NCBI GenBank assembly: GCA_003252195.1
Contig: QKFK01000044.1
Coordinates: 1 to 16,992 of the forward strand
Reading direction: 5' to 3'
Origin: Rhodospirillales bacterium
Lineage (GTDB): Bacteria > Pseudomonadota > Alphaproteobacteria > QKFK01 > SZUA-500
DNA length: 16,992 bases
Below the pieces are notes generated by a model. The model saw only the letters and a program-made list of their open reading frames with translations. It made no database searches and was not told the origin of the DNA. The position numbers were made by a program, and so were the translations under genes. Of the stretch, positions 1 to 6,856 are shown piece after piece (the first letter of the stretch is position 1; every line of letters begins with the position of its first letter).

Positions 1-513
1 ACCATTAACAGGATTTATATTTGTATGATAATTATGTTTAGAATGATGTGAATGATTATTATCATATGGTACTTGTAGATTAACATTGTTGCTACTAGTC
101 CATTTGCTCACAATATCCGCAATCATATAAACTGTAATAACATTGTTTATATCGCTTCTTTCTCTGTAAGTATATAGCTTATAATTGCCGTAGTCAGTCC
201 CTACAGTCTCAGTTTTAAGCGGATAGCCCCATGAGCAGAACAATGCATCACGCTTCATTCCAACAGATATTTCATTTGCCTCGATTAATTCTAAATCTTT
301 TTTAGAGAATTTGTTTCTTGATGCAATCTCATCAAGTATCTCACTCTTTGGAAAATTTCTATAAGCCGTACACAAGCTAGTTGTAGTTTCACTTTTAATA
401 CTCTCACCTGTATCAACCATGCGAGCTACCCTATAGCCTGCACAAGAGGATAAAACAGCGCTTATGATTACTGCTGAAAATAATTTGTTTGTTTTATAAG
501 TATAATAACTCAA
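1..513 (-). CDS. Partial lipoprotein with BamE/OmlA-like motif
   Basis: An open frame of 171 codons runs from a TTG start at 513 off the left edge of the window, so the C-terminus is missing. TTG is the likely start because an in-frame TAG lies four codons upstream, an AGGAA ribosome site sits 6 nt before it, and the next ATG is codon 32, beyond the signal peptide. Residues 7-23 form a short positively charged then hydrophobic signal ending in the lipobox L-S-S-C, with Cys24 as the lipidation site. Residues near 95-125 contain I-S-V-G-M-K-R-D-A-L and W-G-Y-P, resembling the 'GM...G-P' half-motif of SmpA/OmlA/BamE-type outer-membrane lipoproteins. The visible end is rich in His and Asn. Export and lipidation are well supported. 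The family match is only a motif resemblance, so a role in outer-membrane assembly is a guess. Confidence 0.75.
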   Translation of the reverse strand, partial: MSYYTYKTNKLFSAVIISAVLSSCAGYRVARMVDTGESIKSETTTSLCTAYRNFPKSEILDEIASRNKFSKKDLELIEANEISVGMKRDALFCSWGYPLKTETVGTDYGNYKLYTYRERSDINNVITVYMIADIVSKWTSSNNVNLQVPYDNNHSHHSKHNYHTNINPVNG

Positions 514-555
514 TTTAATTTCCTATTACCATAATAAACAATTACATTTTATTTA

Positions 556-583
556 AATATATAGCACATGCACGATGTGTCAA
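556..583 (-). promoter_or_regulatory. Promoter of the lipoprotein gene
   Basis: On the minus strand a perfect -35 TTGACA (578-583) is followed after 16 bases by TATATT (556-561), five of six matches to the -10 consensus. The start would lie near 549 and leave a leader of about 36 nt before the TTG codon. A short inverted repeat CACAT-N5-ATGTG lies in the spacer and could be an operator, though 5-bp arms are weak evidence. Confidence 0.65.
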
Positions 584-585
584 AA

Positions 586-822
586 CAAACTTAAATCTTA
601 ATAGAATCTATTATCTAACACTTTTATTTTTTTGGACGCGAATCACTCCATACATCTAAAATGTAGCATTAACTATTAGAGAATAAAAATCCCCTCCGCT
701 TATGAGGTTGTACAACCATTGTGAACATCGTGTTCTGCATCCCATTAGCTTTACAATCCTTTCAGATAGACTAGATTATCAACGTATCCTTGGCTAAGCA
801 GGTTGTGCACGCTAGAAATATG
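586..822. other. Intergenic block, no gene seen
   Basis: I find no convincing reading frame or known RNA gene here. The stretch 690-822 is noticeably less AT-rich than its surroundings. It contains a perfect 12-bp palindrome GGTTGTACAACC (706-717) next to a weak CCTC/GAGG hairpin (694-708) that, on the minus strand, is followed by a short T-rich run (682-688). An unrecognised small RNA is possible but not shown. Confidence 0.4.
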
Positions 823-852
823 AAAAAAGCCACTCTTTACAGAGTGGCTTTT
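823..852 (-). terminator. Rho-independent terminator after tRNA-Val
   Basis: A perfect 8-bp stem GCCACTCT/AGAGTGGC with a 4-base loop (829-848) is followed on the minus strand by six T residues (823-828) and preceded by AAAA. It lies five bases beyond the tRNA-Val CCA end, so it terminates the tRNA transcript and possibly a longer HU-tRNA transcript. Confidence 0.9.
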
Positions 853-856
853 GAAT

Positions 857-932
857 TGGTAGGCGATGACAGGTTCGAACTGCCGACCCTCTCGGTGTAA
901 ACGAGATGCTCTCCCAGCTGAGCTAATCGCCC
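857..932 (-). tRNA. tRNA-Val (anticodon TAC)
   Basis: The minus strand folds as a complete 76-nt cloverleaf. It has acceptor GGGCGAT paired with ATCGCCT (first pair G-T), a D arm starting GCTCAGC, anticodon stem TCTCG/CGAGA around loop TTTACAC, and T arm GGCAG-TTCGAAC-CTGTC, then A and an encoded CCA. The anticodon TAC reads valine GTA codons. HU lies upstream on the same strand and a terminator directly downstream. Confidence 0.97.
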
Positions 933-936
933 ATCT

Positions 937-963
937 GATGAACCAAGTTTCTCTTGGCTCATC
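937..963 (-). other. 11-bp hairpin between HU and tRNA-Val
   Basis: GATGAGCCAAG and CTTGGTTCATC (minus strand) pair over 11 bp with one G-T wobble around a five-base loop AGAAA. No T-run follows, so it does not look like a terminator. It ends four bases before the mature 5' end of tRNA-Val. It may be an RNA processing or stabilising structure in an HU-tRNA transcript. Confidence 0.5.
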
Positions 964-1050
964 TGATTCTGTCTTTCCAGAACCAGTTGACTGCTAATAG
1001 ATACAACAACTAATTTTGGAATGCAAGCAAAAAATTAAAAAAATTTTCTA

Positions 1051-1323
1051 CTAGTTAACAGCGTCTTTAAGACCTTTACCAGCTTTAAACTTAGGTTGTT
1101 TAGAAGCAGGGATTTGGATCACAGCGCCAGTGCGAGGATTACGGCCTTCTGTAGCTGTACGTTGAGCTACACTGAAAGTACCAAAACCAACCAAGCGAAC
1201 TTCGTCACCTGATTTAAGTGAAGTGGTAATAGCCTCTACCATTGCATCAACTGATTTAGTTGCGTCTGTTTTTGAAAGGCCGGTTGTAGTTGCGATTTGA
1301 GCAACAAGATCATTTTTATTCAC
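1051..1323 (-). CDS. hup: DNA-binding protein HU
   Basis: A 90-residue histone-like nucleoid protein that binds and bends DNA non-specifically as a dimer. The length and the whole sequence fit the family: N-terminal helices start with the typical N-K-N-D-L-V-A, G-F-G-T-F lies at residues 46-50, and the DNA-embracing arm carries G-R-N-P-R-T-G at 60-66, with Pro63 as the intercalating proline. The start is GTG (1321-1323), preceded by the purine-rich AGGGAGA about 8 bases upstream. The gene lies downstream of lon on the same strand, the order also seen in E. coli (lon-hupB), but 660 bp apart and behind lon's own terminator. HU versus IHF: the sequence has HU length and lacks IHF-specific extensions, so HU is preferred. 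Confidence 0.95.
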   Translation of the reverse strand: MNKNDLVAQIATTTGLSKTDATKSVDAMVEAITTSLKSGDEVRLVGFGTFSVAQRTATEGRNPRTGAVIQIPASKQPKFKAGKGLKDAVN

Positions 1324-1390
1324 GATTAGATCTCCCTCTAATTGAGTTTGTTAAAAATTAATGATTCCCTTCACTGGGTCTCACTTGAAT

Positions 1391-1419
1391 ATTTGAAACA
1401 TCTTTGCTTTTTTAGTCAA
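1391..1419 (-). promoter_or_regulatory. Probable promoter of the HU gene
   Basis: On the minus strand TTGACT (1414-1419, five of six) is separated by 17 bases from TCAAAT (1391-1396, four of six). This puts the start near 1384 and gives a leader of roughly 60 nt before the GTG codon. Confidence 0.5.
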
Positions 1420-1954
1420 TGTAATTTGTGTTAAAAACGGCATTTTTTCGCGGTTTTATACAGTTTTTTAGTGTTTTTACGATTCGTGCGTACAATTTTA
1501 TTAATAACTTTATACTTATTAACCGCAAGAATCCGCCCCATTTACAAAAATTTACTTTTTGATTCGCGATTGTTACAAAAGCATTTGCTAGCAAAAACAG
1601 TCTAGAAAATCAACTAGCACAACAATCAAACAAAGTTACAGGTAGTCAAATCCTAGGTATTTTATAACACATTAGATTGCAATATACGAGCACACACAAA
1701 ACAAAACATCAAAGAAACGTCTAGCTTATGCAGATGATATTAGTTGCTTAGATAAATAACTTTATCCAACTATTCATTAGCAAGTTTTATAACTAATCTA
1801 AACAATCTAATCTCCATCATTATAGCAACACAGGTAGTATCAGTTATTACAAGCATATATTATCGCGTCAGCACATTATGCTTTTCCAGCTCCGTTGCTA
1901 CATTGGATTACATACAGATATAAGACAACACATGTAGTGTTACAGTAAAAACAT
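1420..1954. other. AT-rich intergenic region between lon and HU
   Basis: No gene is supported here. A 60-codon frame at 1412-1594 (-) has no recognisable features and overlaps the HU promoter. One imperfect hairpin, TAGTTG-ctta-GATAAA-taac-TTTATC-CAACTA (1741-1772), stands out, but it has no T-run and no clear role. The rest is low-complexity A/T sequence with scattered short repeats. Confidence 0.5.
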
Positions 1955-1981
1955 AAAAAAGGCGGGATTTTTTCCCGCCTT
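1955..1981 (-). terminator. Rho-independent terminator of lon
   Basis: An 8-bp stem AGGCGGGA/TCCCGCCT (1960-1967 with 1973-1980) surrounds a five-base loop and is followed on the minus strand by six T residues. It lies five bases past the lon stop codon. T residues also flank it on the other side, but no plus-strand gene ends there. Confidence 0.92.
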
Positions 1982-1986
1982 CATAT

Positions 1987-4362
1987 TTATTCATCATCAG
2001 ATGTTTTTTTCTTATTTTTAGACTTAGGTTTAAGTTTTAGTTCTTTAATTGGCTTTGTTAAAGCTATCGCTAAAACCTCTTCTGCCTTAGCAACAGGTAT
2101 TATTTCCATACCCTCTTTAACATTAGCGGGGATTTCCTCTAAGTCTTTTTCATTTTCTTTAGGAATGATTACAGTCTTAATCCCTCCTCTTAGTGCTGCG
2201 AGCAACTTTTCTTTTAATCCACCAATAGGAAGAACCCTACCTTGCAAGGTAATCTCTCCTGTCATAGCAACATCACATCTTACAGGAATGCCCGTTAAAA
2301 CAGAAACCAATGATGTGCACATAGCAATACCAGCTGATGGACCATCTTTTGGAGTTGCGCCTTCTGGAACGTGGACATGAACATCTTTCTCATCAAAAGT
2401 ATCAGGGTCGATTCCTAATAAATTACATCTAGAGTGAACAAAAGACATCGCTGCTGATATAGACTCTTTCATAACGTCGCCCAATTTACCAGTCTGTGTA
2501 ATTTTACCCTTACCAGGCATAGTTACTGCCTCAATAGATAAAATATCTCCACCAACCTCTGTCCATGCCAAACCTGTTGTTACACCAACAAGATTCTCTT
2601 TCTCAGCAGAGCCAAAGCTAAATTTACGAACTCCTAAATATTTACCTAAGTTCTTTGCTGTTACTTTTATAGTATTAGTTTTATCAAGTAGAATCTCTTT
2701 AACAGCTTTACGGGCTACTTTTGCAATCTCTCTTTCTAAATTTCTAACACCAGCTTCACGTGTATAATAACGAACAATATCTCTAACAGCACTATCATCT
2801 ATTGATAGTTCTTTTTCTTTTAATCCGTTTTCTACTTTTTCTTTAGGAATTAGATATGATTTAGCAATCTCAAGCTTTTCATCTTCTGTGTAACCAGAAA
2901 GTTTAATAACTTCCATTCTATCAAGAAGAGGTCTTGGCATATCAAGTGAGTTTGCAGTAGTTACGAACATCACATCAGATAAATCATAATCAAGCTCAAG
3001 ATAATGATCATTAAATGTATTATTTTGCTCAGGATCTAAAACTTCTAACAATGCAGATGACGGATCCCCTCTCCAGTCAGAACCCAATTTATCAATCTCA
3101 TCAAGTAAAAACAATGGATTAGATGTTCCTGCCTTGCGCATTCCTTTAACTACTTTACCTGGCATAGAACCAATATAAGTTCTACGATGCCCTCTTATCT
3201 CTGCTTCATCTCTCATACCACCAAGAGATGTTCTAACAAATTTACGCCCTGTTGCTTTTGCTATAGATTTACCCAAAGATGTTTTACCAACACCAGGAGG
3301 ACCGACTAAGCACAAAATAGGACCTTTAATTTTATTTGCTCTACTTTGCACTGCTAAATATTCAACAATACGCTCTTTTACTTTTTCTAAACCATAGTGA
3401 TCTTCTTCTAAAATATCCATAGCCTTTGATAAATCTTTATTAATCTTGCTACGTTTCTTCCATGGAATATTCATCACCCAGTCTAAATAGTTGCGAACAA
3501 CGGTAGCCTCTGCGGACATTGGGCTCATATTACGAAGCTTTTTAAGCTCTGACTTAACTCTTTCCTTGGCCTCTGCAGACATCTTGCTTTTTTTGAGTTT
3601 TTTCTCATACTCAAGGATTTCGTTCTCTTCTTCATCACCACCGAGTTCTTTCTGAATAGCTTTCATCTGCTCATTCAAATAATATTCTCTATGGCTCTTC
3701 TCCATTTGTTTTTTAACTCTACCGCGAATTCTTTGCTCTACTTGCAATAAGTCAATTTCGCTTTCCATAAAGGCATAAAGTTTTTCAAGCTTTTTATCTA
3801 AAGAAATTGTTTGCAACAAATCCTGCTTTTCAGCAACTTTTAAAATAAGGTGAGAAGCGATTGTATCTGCGATACTTGCAGGAGAATCAACTTGATTAAC
3901 CGAAACAAGAACTTCAGGAGGAAGCTTTTTATTTAGTTTTACATAATTCTCAAACTGAGCAAGCACAGAGCGAGAAAGAGCCTCTGTTTCTTCACTCTCA
4001 TTATCTTTCTCGATAATATCTTCTGCATAAACTTCTAAAAATTCTTCTTTACCTGTACTTTTCAATATTTTAGCTCTTTTAATACCCTCAGCTAAAATTT
4101 TAACGGTTCCATCAGGAAGTCTTAACAACTGCAATATTGAGCAAACTGTTCCAACATCATATATCTCATCAATATTAGGGTCTTCAGTTGTTGCGTCTTT
4201 TTGAGATACTAGAAGAATGTTTTTATCTTCATCCATAATATCATATAAAGCTTTTATAGATTTGTCCCTACCAACAAACAATGGCACTATCATTCGCGGA
4301 AACACCACTATATCTCTTAGCGGTAGAACCGGATACACAACTTCTTTGATATTATCAGACAT
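1987..4362 (-). CDS. lon: ATP-dependent protease Lon
   Basis: A full-length 791-residue LonA protease (E. coli: 784) that degrades misfolded and regulatory proteins in the cytoplasm as a ring hexamer. Order of domains: N-terminal substrate-binding domain (about 8-200), a charged helical linker (200-300), AAA+ module with Walker A G-P-P-G-V-G-K-T at 354-361 and Walker B F-L-L-D-E-I-D at 418-424, and a C-terminal Ser-Lys protease with catalytic Ser676 in K-D-G-P-S-A-G and Lys719 in G-G-L-K-E-K. The 43-residue spacing between the two matches E. coli Ser679/Lys722. The C-terminal tail is very lysine-rich (770-787) and probably disordered. The ATG at 4362 has AGGAAA just upstream. It lies 90 bp behind the exporter genes and ends in its own strong terminator. 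Nothing suggests inactivation. Confidence 0.98.
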   Translation of the reverse strand: MSDNIKEVVYPVLPLRDIVVFPRMIVPLFVGRDKSIKALYDIMDEDKNILLVSQKDATTEDPNIDEIYDVGTVCSILQLLRLPDGTVKILAEGIKRAKILKSTGKEEFLEVYAEDIIEKDNESEETEALSRSVLAQFENYVKLNKKLPPEVLVSVNQVDSPASIADTIASHLILKVAEKQDLLQTISLDKKLEKLYAFMESEIDLLQVEQRIRGRVKKQMEKSHREYYLNEQMKAIQKELGGDEEENEILEYEKKLKKSKMSAEAKERVKSELKKLRNMSPMSAEATVVRNYLDWVMNIPWKKRSKINKDLSKAMDILEEDHYGLEKVKERIVEYLAVQSRANKIKGPILCLVGPPGVGKTSLGKSIAKATGRKFVRTSLGGMRDEAEIRGHRRTYIGSMPGKVVKGMRKAGTSNPLFLLDEIDKLGSDWRGDPSSALLEVLDPEQNNTFNDHYLELDYDLSDVMFVTTANSLDMPRPLLDRMEVIKLSGYTEDEKLEIAKSYLIPKEKVENGLKEKELSIDDSAVRDIVRYYTREAGVRNLEREIAKVARKAVKEILLDKTNTIKVTAKNLGKYLGVRKFSFGSAEKENLVGVTTGLAWTEVGGDILSIEAVTMPGKGKITQTGKLGDVMKESISAAMSFVHSRCNLLGIDPDTFDEKDVHVHVPEGATPKDGPSAGIAMCTSLVSVLTGIPVRCDVAMTGEITLQGRVLPIGGLKEKLLAALRGGIKTVIIPKENEKDLEEIPANVKEGMEIIPVAKAEEVLAIALTKPIKELKLKPKSKNKKKTSDDE

Positions 4363-4431
4363 TTAATTTTCCTATTTTTTTGTTCACCTTTATGAATTCT
4401 AATTATGAGAAATGTTATCTAAAAACTAGAA

Positions 4432-4437
4432 TGTCAA
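4432..4437 (-). promoter_or_regulatory. Possible -35 box upstream of lon
   Basis: A perfect TTGACA on the minus strand lies in the 90-bp gap between the permease stop and the lon start. The best -10 candidates (GATAAC, TAACAT) are poorly spaced at 12-14 bases. No terminator separates the exporter genes from lon, so read-through is also possible. Confidence 0.3.
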
Positions 4438-4452
4438 TAGCATGCGTTATTT

Positions 4453-5829
4453 TTATAATCCGTCTTTTTCATTTACTATTTTATGTACAAACCATTCTTT
4501 ATACAAAAGCCCAAGTAACACAGCTGCTTGACCTGCAACTGGCATTATTATCATCATTTTATTTTTCTGTGCCCATGGAATAAAAATACTCAAAGCATCA
4601 AACCATTTTAGAGATGATAGAATAACTGGGAATAAAGTATAAAGCATAAGCAATATCATAATTGACACAACGTTATTATGCCCTTTACCCTTATTACGAA
4701 TTGCCATGTAATATATGAATGACACGTCTCTTAATACAAATAAAACAGCCGCTGTCATACAATATGGAACAAGCTCCATAAATCTTTCTCCATGAGGACC
4801 TGCAAATGGTTGACGCACATGGGTAGCTGCATACCAAACAACAGCAAACAAGACAGGTAACGTTATAATTGCTCTAGGCATTATAGCAAAGAAGCGTTTA
4901 ACTTGCTTAGTCTTAATATAATGTTGTAACTTATGAAGCCTGATTGCATCACGAGATTCACCACATGCAAGTAAATACACCAACCCCATAACAAGCATAT
5001 AAGTAACCATAGTTCCTTCTGGTATTGGAAATGTATCATATGATCTAGATGGGAAAATTGGTTTTAGTCCCATTGCCCAAAAACTTATAGATATTACAAA
5101 CAATAACCATACCAATGGAGAATTTTGCAATTGATATTCATCTCTCATAACTAAATAAAGACCAACAACAGCCCAGACAACTAACACTGATATAGTAGAT
5201 AAAACAAACAAAGCATGATTATAATTATGCCCATACCAATAAATTGTTTTAGATACGTGAGTATTCAATGCACCCCACACACCCAGCCTCAACATTGGAA
5301 ACGCAACCATCATACCTGCAAACTGATAGAACAAAACTTCAAATCTCTCAAAACTTCTGCGATATCTCATAGAATATAAACTTGCAAGCAAGCTTATAAC
5401 ATGGGCAAGAATTCCAAAAACCACTAAAATTACTATTAAAGAGATAATTTTATGCAAATCGGTCTTACCAACAGAGCATAGAAAATAAAACACAAAACAT
5501 AATATATTTCCATACCAAACAAACGATGTTGCACCAAACAATTTACCAATAACCATTGACCATGGCCCAACAGCTGACATTCTTTGCCATGACCATGTTC
5601 CAATATTAACTTCTCTAACTACACTTTCAGCAGCTAATCTTGTACCCCATATAAATGTAATAATTCCATATATTGCAATAGGAATCCAAGATATAGAGGC
5701 ATCTAGAACAGAATCATTCCACAAGAATGCCATCGCAAAAATAGCCCCTAGAGTAATGGGCATTGCAAACAATCTTCTGCCTCTAAATTCAAGCCACAAG
5801 TTTTTTCTAAATTCAGGATTAAGCTTCAT
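4453..5829 (-). CDS. ABC-2 type exporter permease
   Basis: A 458-residue polytopic inner-membrane protein with about 11-12 hydrophobic segments (approximately 20-38, 46-64, 95-118, 127-150, 168-186, 205-227, 239-255, 273-290, 316-334, 352-370, 386-405 and 425-443). The start ATG directly abuts the stop codon of the ATPase gene, and a strong AGGAGGTT site lies at the end of that gene. This coupling makes it the membrane partner of the ATPase. It lacks a periplasmic binding protein or a fused ATPase, as expected for an ABC-2 exporter. The paired first helices with an intervening W-G-T-R-L-A-A-E-S region (61-69) may hold the coupling helix. The substrate is not evident. No family-specific motif (CcmB, NatB, NosY, etc.) is recognised, so I leave it unnamed. 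Confidence 0.8.
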   Translation of the reverse strand: MKLNPEFRKNLWLEFRGRRLFAMPITLGAIFAMAFLWNDSVLDASISWIPIAIYGIITFIWGTRLAAESVVREVNIGTWSWQRMSAVGPWSMVIGKLFGATSFVWYGNILCFVFYFLCSVGKTDLHKIISLIVILVVFGILAHVISLLASLYSMRYRRSFERFEVLFYQFAGMMVAFPMLRLGVWGALNTHVSKTIYWYGHNYNHALFVLSTISVLVVWAVVGLYLVMRDEYQLQNSPLVWLLFVISISFWAMGLKPIFPSRSYDTFPIPEGTMVTYMLVMGLVYLLACGESRDAIRLHKLQHYIKTKQVKRFFAIMPRAIITLPVLFAVVWYAATHVRQPFAGPHGERFMELVPYCMTAAVLFVLRDVSFIYYMAIRNKGKGHNNVVSIMILLMLYTLFPVILSSLKWFDALSIFIPWAQKNKMMIIMPVAGQAAVLLGLLYKEWFVHKIVNEKDGL

Positions 5830-6771
5830 TTATTTAACCTCCTGCTTTTTATTTTGATGAGCAGCAACTGACCCCGCATATAAGTCTTTCATGTTAGCAA
5901 CGACATTTTTATATTCTAGAATATTAACCTCTTTTTCGAACAATTCTTTAACAATTGAAACCTGCTTTGCATCAGAATCTTCAATAACAAAAGTTACAAC
6001 ATCTGCATTTACTTGAATATCACCTACGTTTAGCTCTTCTAAAATCTTTACAACATCCATAGAAGAAAAATGACCTCTGAGCATAATTTTTCTAGTGCTT
6101 AAATTCTCTCCTAATTTTAGGTCAAAAGCACTATTACTAATTACTTCGCCATCTTTTAATATTATCATGTCTGTTGCATAATCCTCTAACTCAGAGAGAA
6201 TATGTGACGACACCAATAATGTCATACCTTGAGATTTAAGTTGTTTAAATAAAGCTGATAATTCATTTCTAGCTAACGGATCAAGACCTGATGCAGGTTC
6301 ATCTAGAACTAAAAACTTTGGCTCATGAACAATAGCTTGAGCTATAGCAAGGCGTTGTTTCAACCCCCTTGATAAATCACCAGCTAGATTATTTAAATGT
6401 TCTGCAATAGATAAGCGATCTGCCGCTTGCACAGCCTTATGTTTGGCTTCTTCATCTGCAATTCCATGAGATATTGCCGCATAAAAAAGGCTCTCTCTAA
6501 CAGTTAAAGCATCATAAAGACCAAAGAAATCTGGTAAATAGCCCATTTTTTTGTGAGCCTCAACAGGGTTTTCATAAACATCAAGACCATCAATTTTAAC
6601 ATGTCCAGAATATGGTTCTGTAAGACCAGCTATAGACTTGATTAACGTGGTTTTTCCTGCACCATTCGGACCAACCAAAACAGTTATAGAGTTATCCTTA
6701 ATCTTAAGACTAAGCTTATCAATAACCCTTTTGTCGGGATATTCAAAAATAAGATTTTCTATTTCTATCAC
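5830..6771 (-). CDS. ABC transporter ATP-binding protein
   Basis: A 313-residue ABC ATPase of the type that powers ABC-2 exporters. Visible motifs: Walker A G-P-N-G-A-G-K-T (34-41), signature L-S-R-G-L-K-Q-R (133-140), Walker B F-L-V-L-D-E-P (153-159), D-loop S-G-L-D (161-164) and switch histidine His190 in S-S-H-I-L-S-E-L. All catalytic positions are intact. The signature is LSRGLKQR rather than LSGGQ, which is common in this exporter group. The C-terminal 100 residues form an accessory domain typical of CcmA/NatA-like proteins. The start is GTG (6769-6771), with AGGG about 8 bases upstream. It is coupled to the permease gene with no spacer. Role: ATP-driven export of an unknown substrate at the inner membrane. 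Confidence 0.92.
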   Translation of the reverse strand: MIEIENLIFEYPDKRVIDKLSLKIKDNSITVLVGPNGAGKTTLIKSIAGLTEPYSGHVKIDGLDVYENPVEAHKKMGYLPDFFGLYDALTVRESLFYAAISHGIADEEAKHKAVQAADRLSIAEHLNNLAGDLSRGLKQRLAIAQAIVHEPKFLVLDEPASGLDPLARNELSALFKQLKSQGMTLLVSSHILSELEDYATDMIILKDGEVISNSAFDLKLGENLSTRKIMLRGHFSSMDVVKILEELNVGDIQVNADVVTFVIEDSDAKQVSIVKELFEKEVNILEYKNVVANMKDLYAGSVAAHQNKKQEVK

Positions 6772-6856
6772 AAGACAGCCCTTTCTTAATAAATACTAAG
6801 TAATCATCTATACTAAATATTTGTTAGATATATAAATGCAAGTATATGCATAGTTT

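Noticed and set aside
1412..1594. 60-codon minus-strand frame in the HU-lon gap
   Set aside because: There is no ribosome site, the composition is biased to Lys, Ile and Asn as in random AT-rich DNA, and it overlaps the better-supported HU promoter.
1741..1772. Bulged hairpin in the lon-HU gap as a small RNA or terminator
   Set aside because: It has two 6-bp helices with a 4-base bulge, but no T-run, no adjacent promoter and no known family resemblance.
4380..4583. 67-codon plus-strand frame
   Set aside because: It runs antisense into the permease gene and has no recognisable protein features.
6836..6851. ATGCA/TGCAT hairpin after the coiled-coil gene as a terminator
   Set aside because: The 5-bp stem is too short and the following sequence is mixed A/T rather than a T-run.
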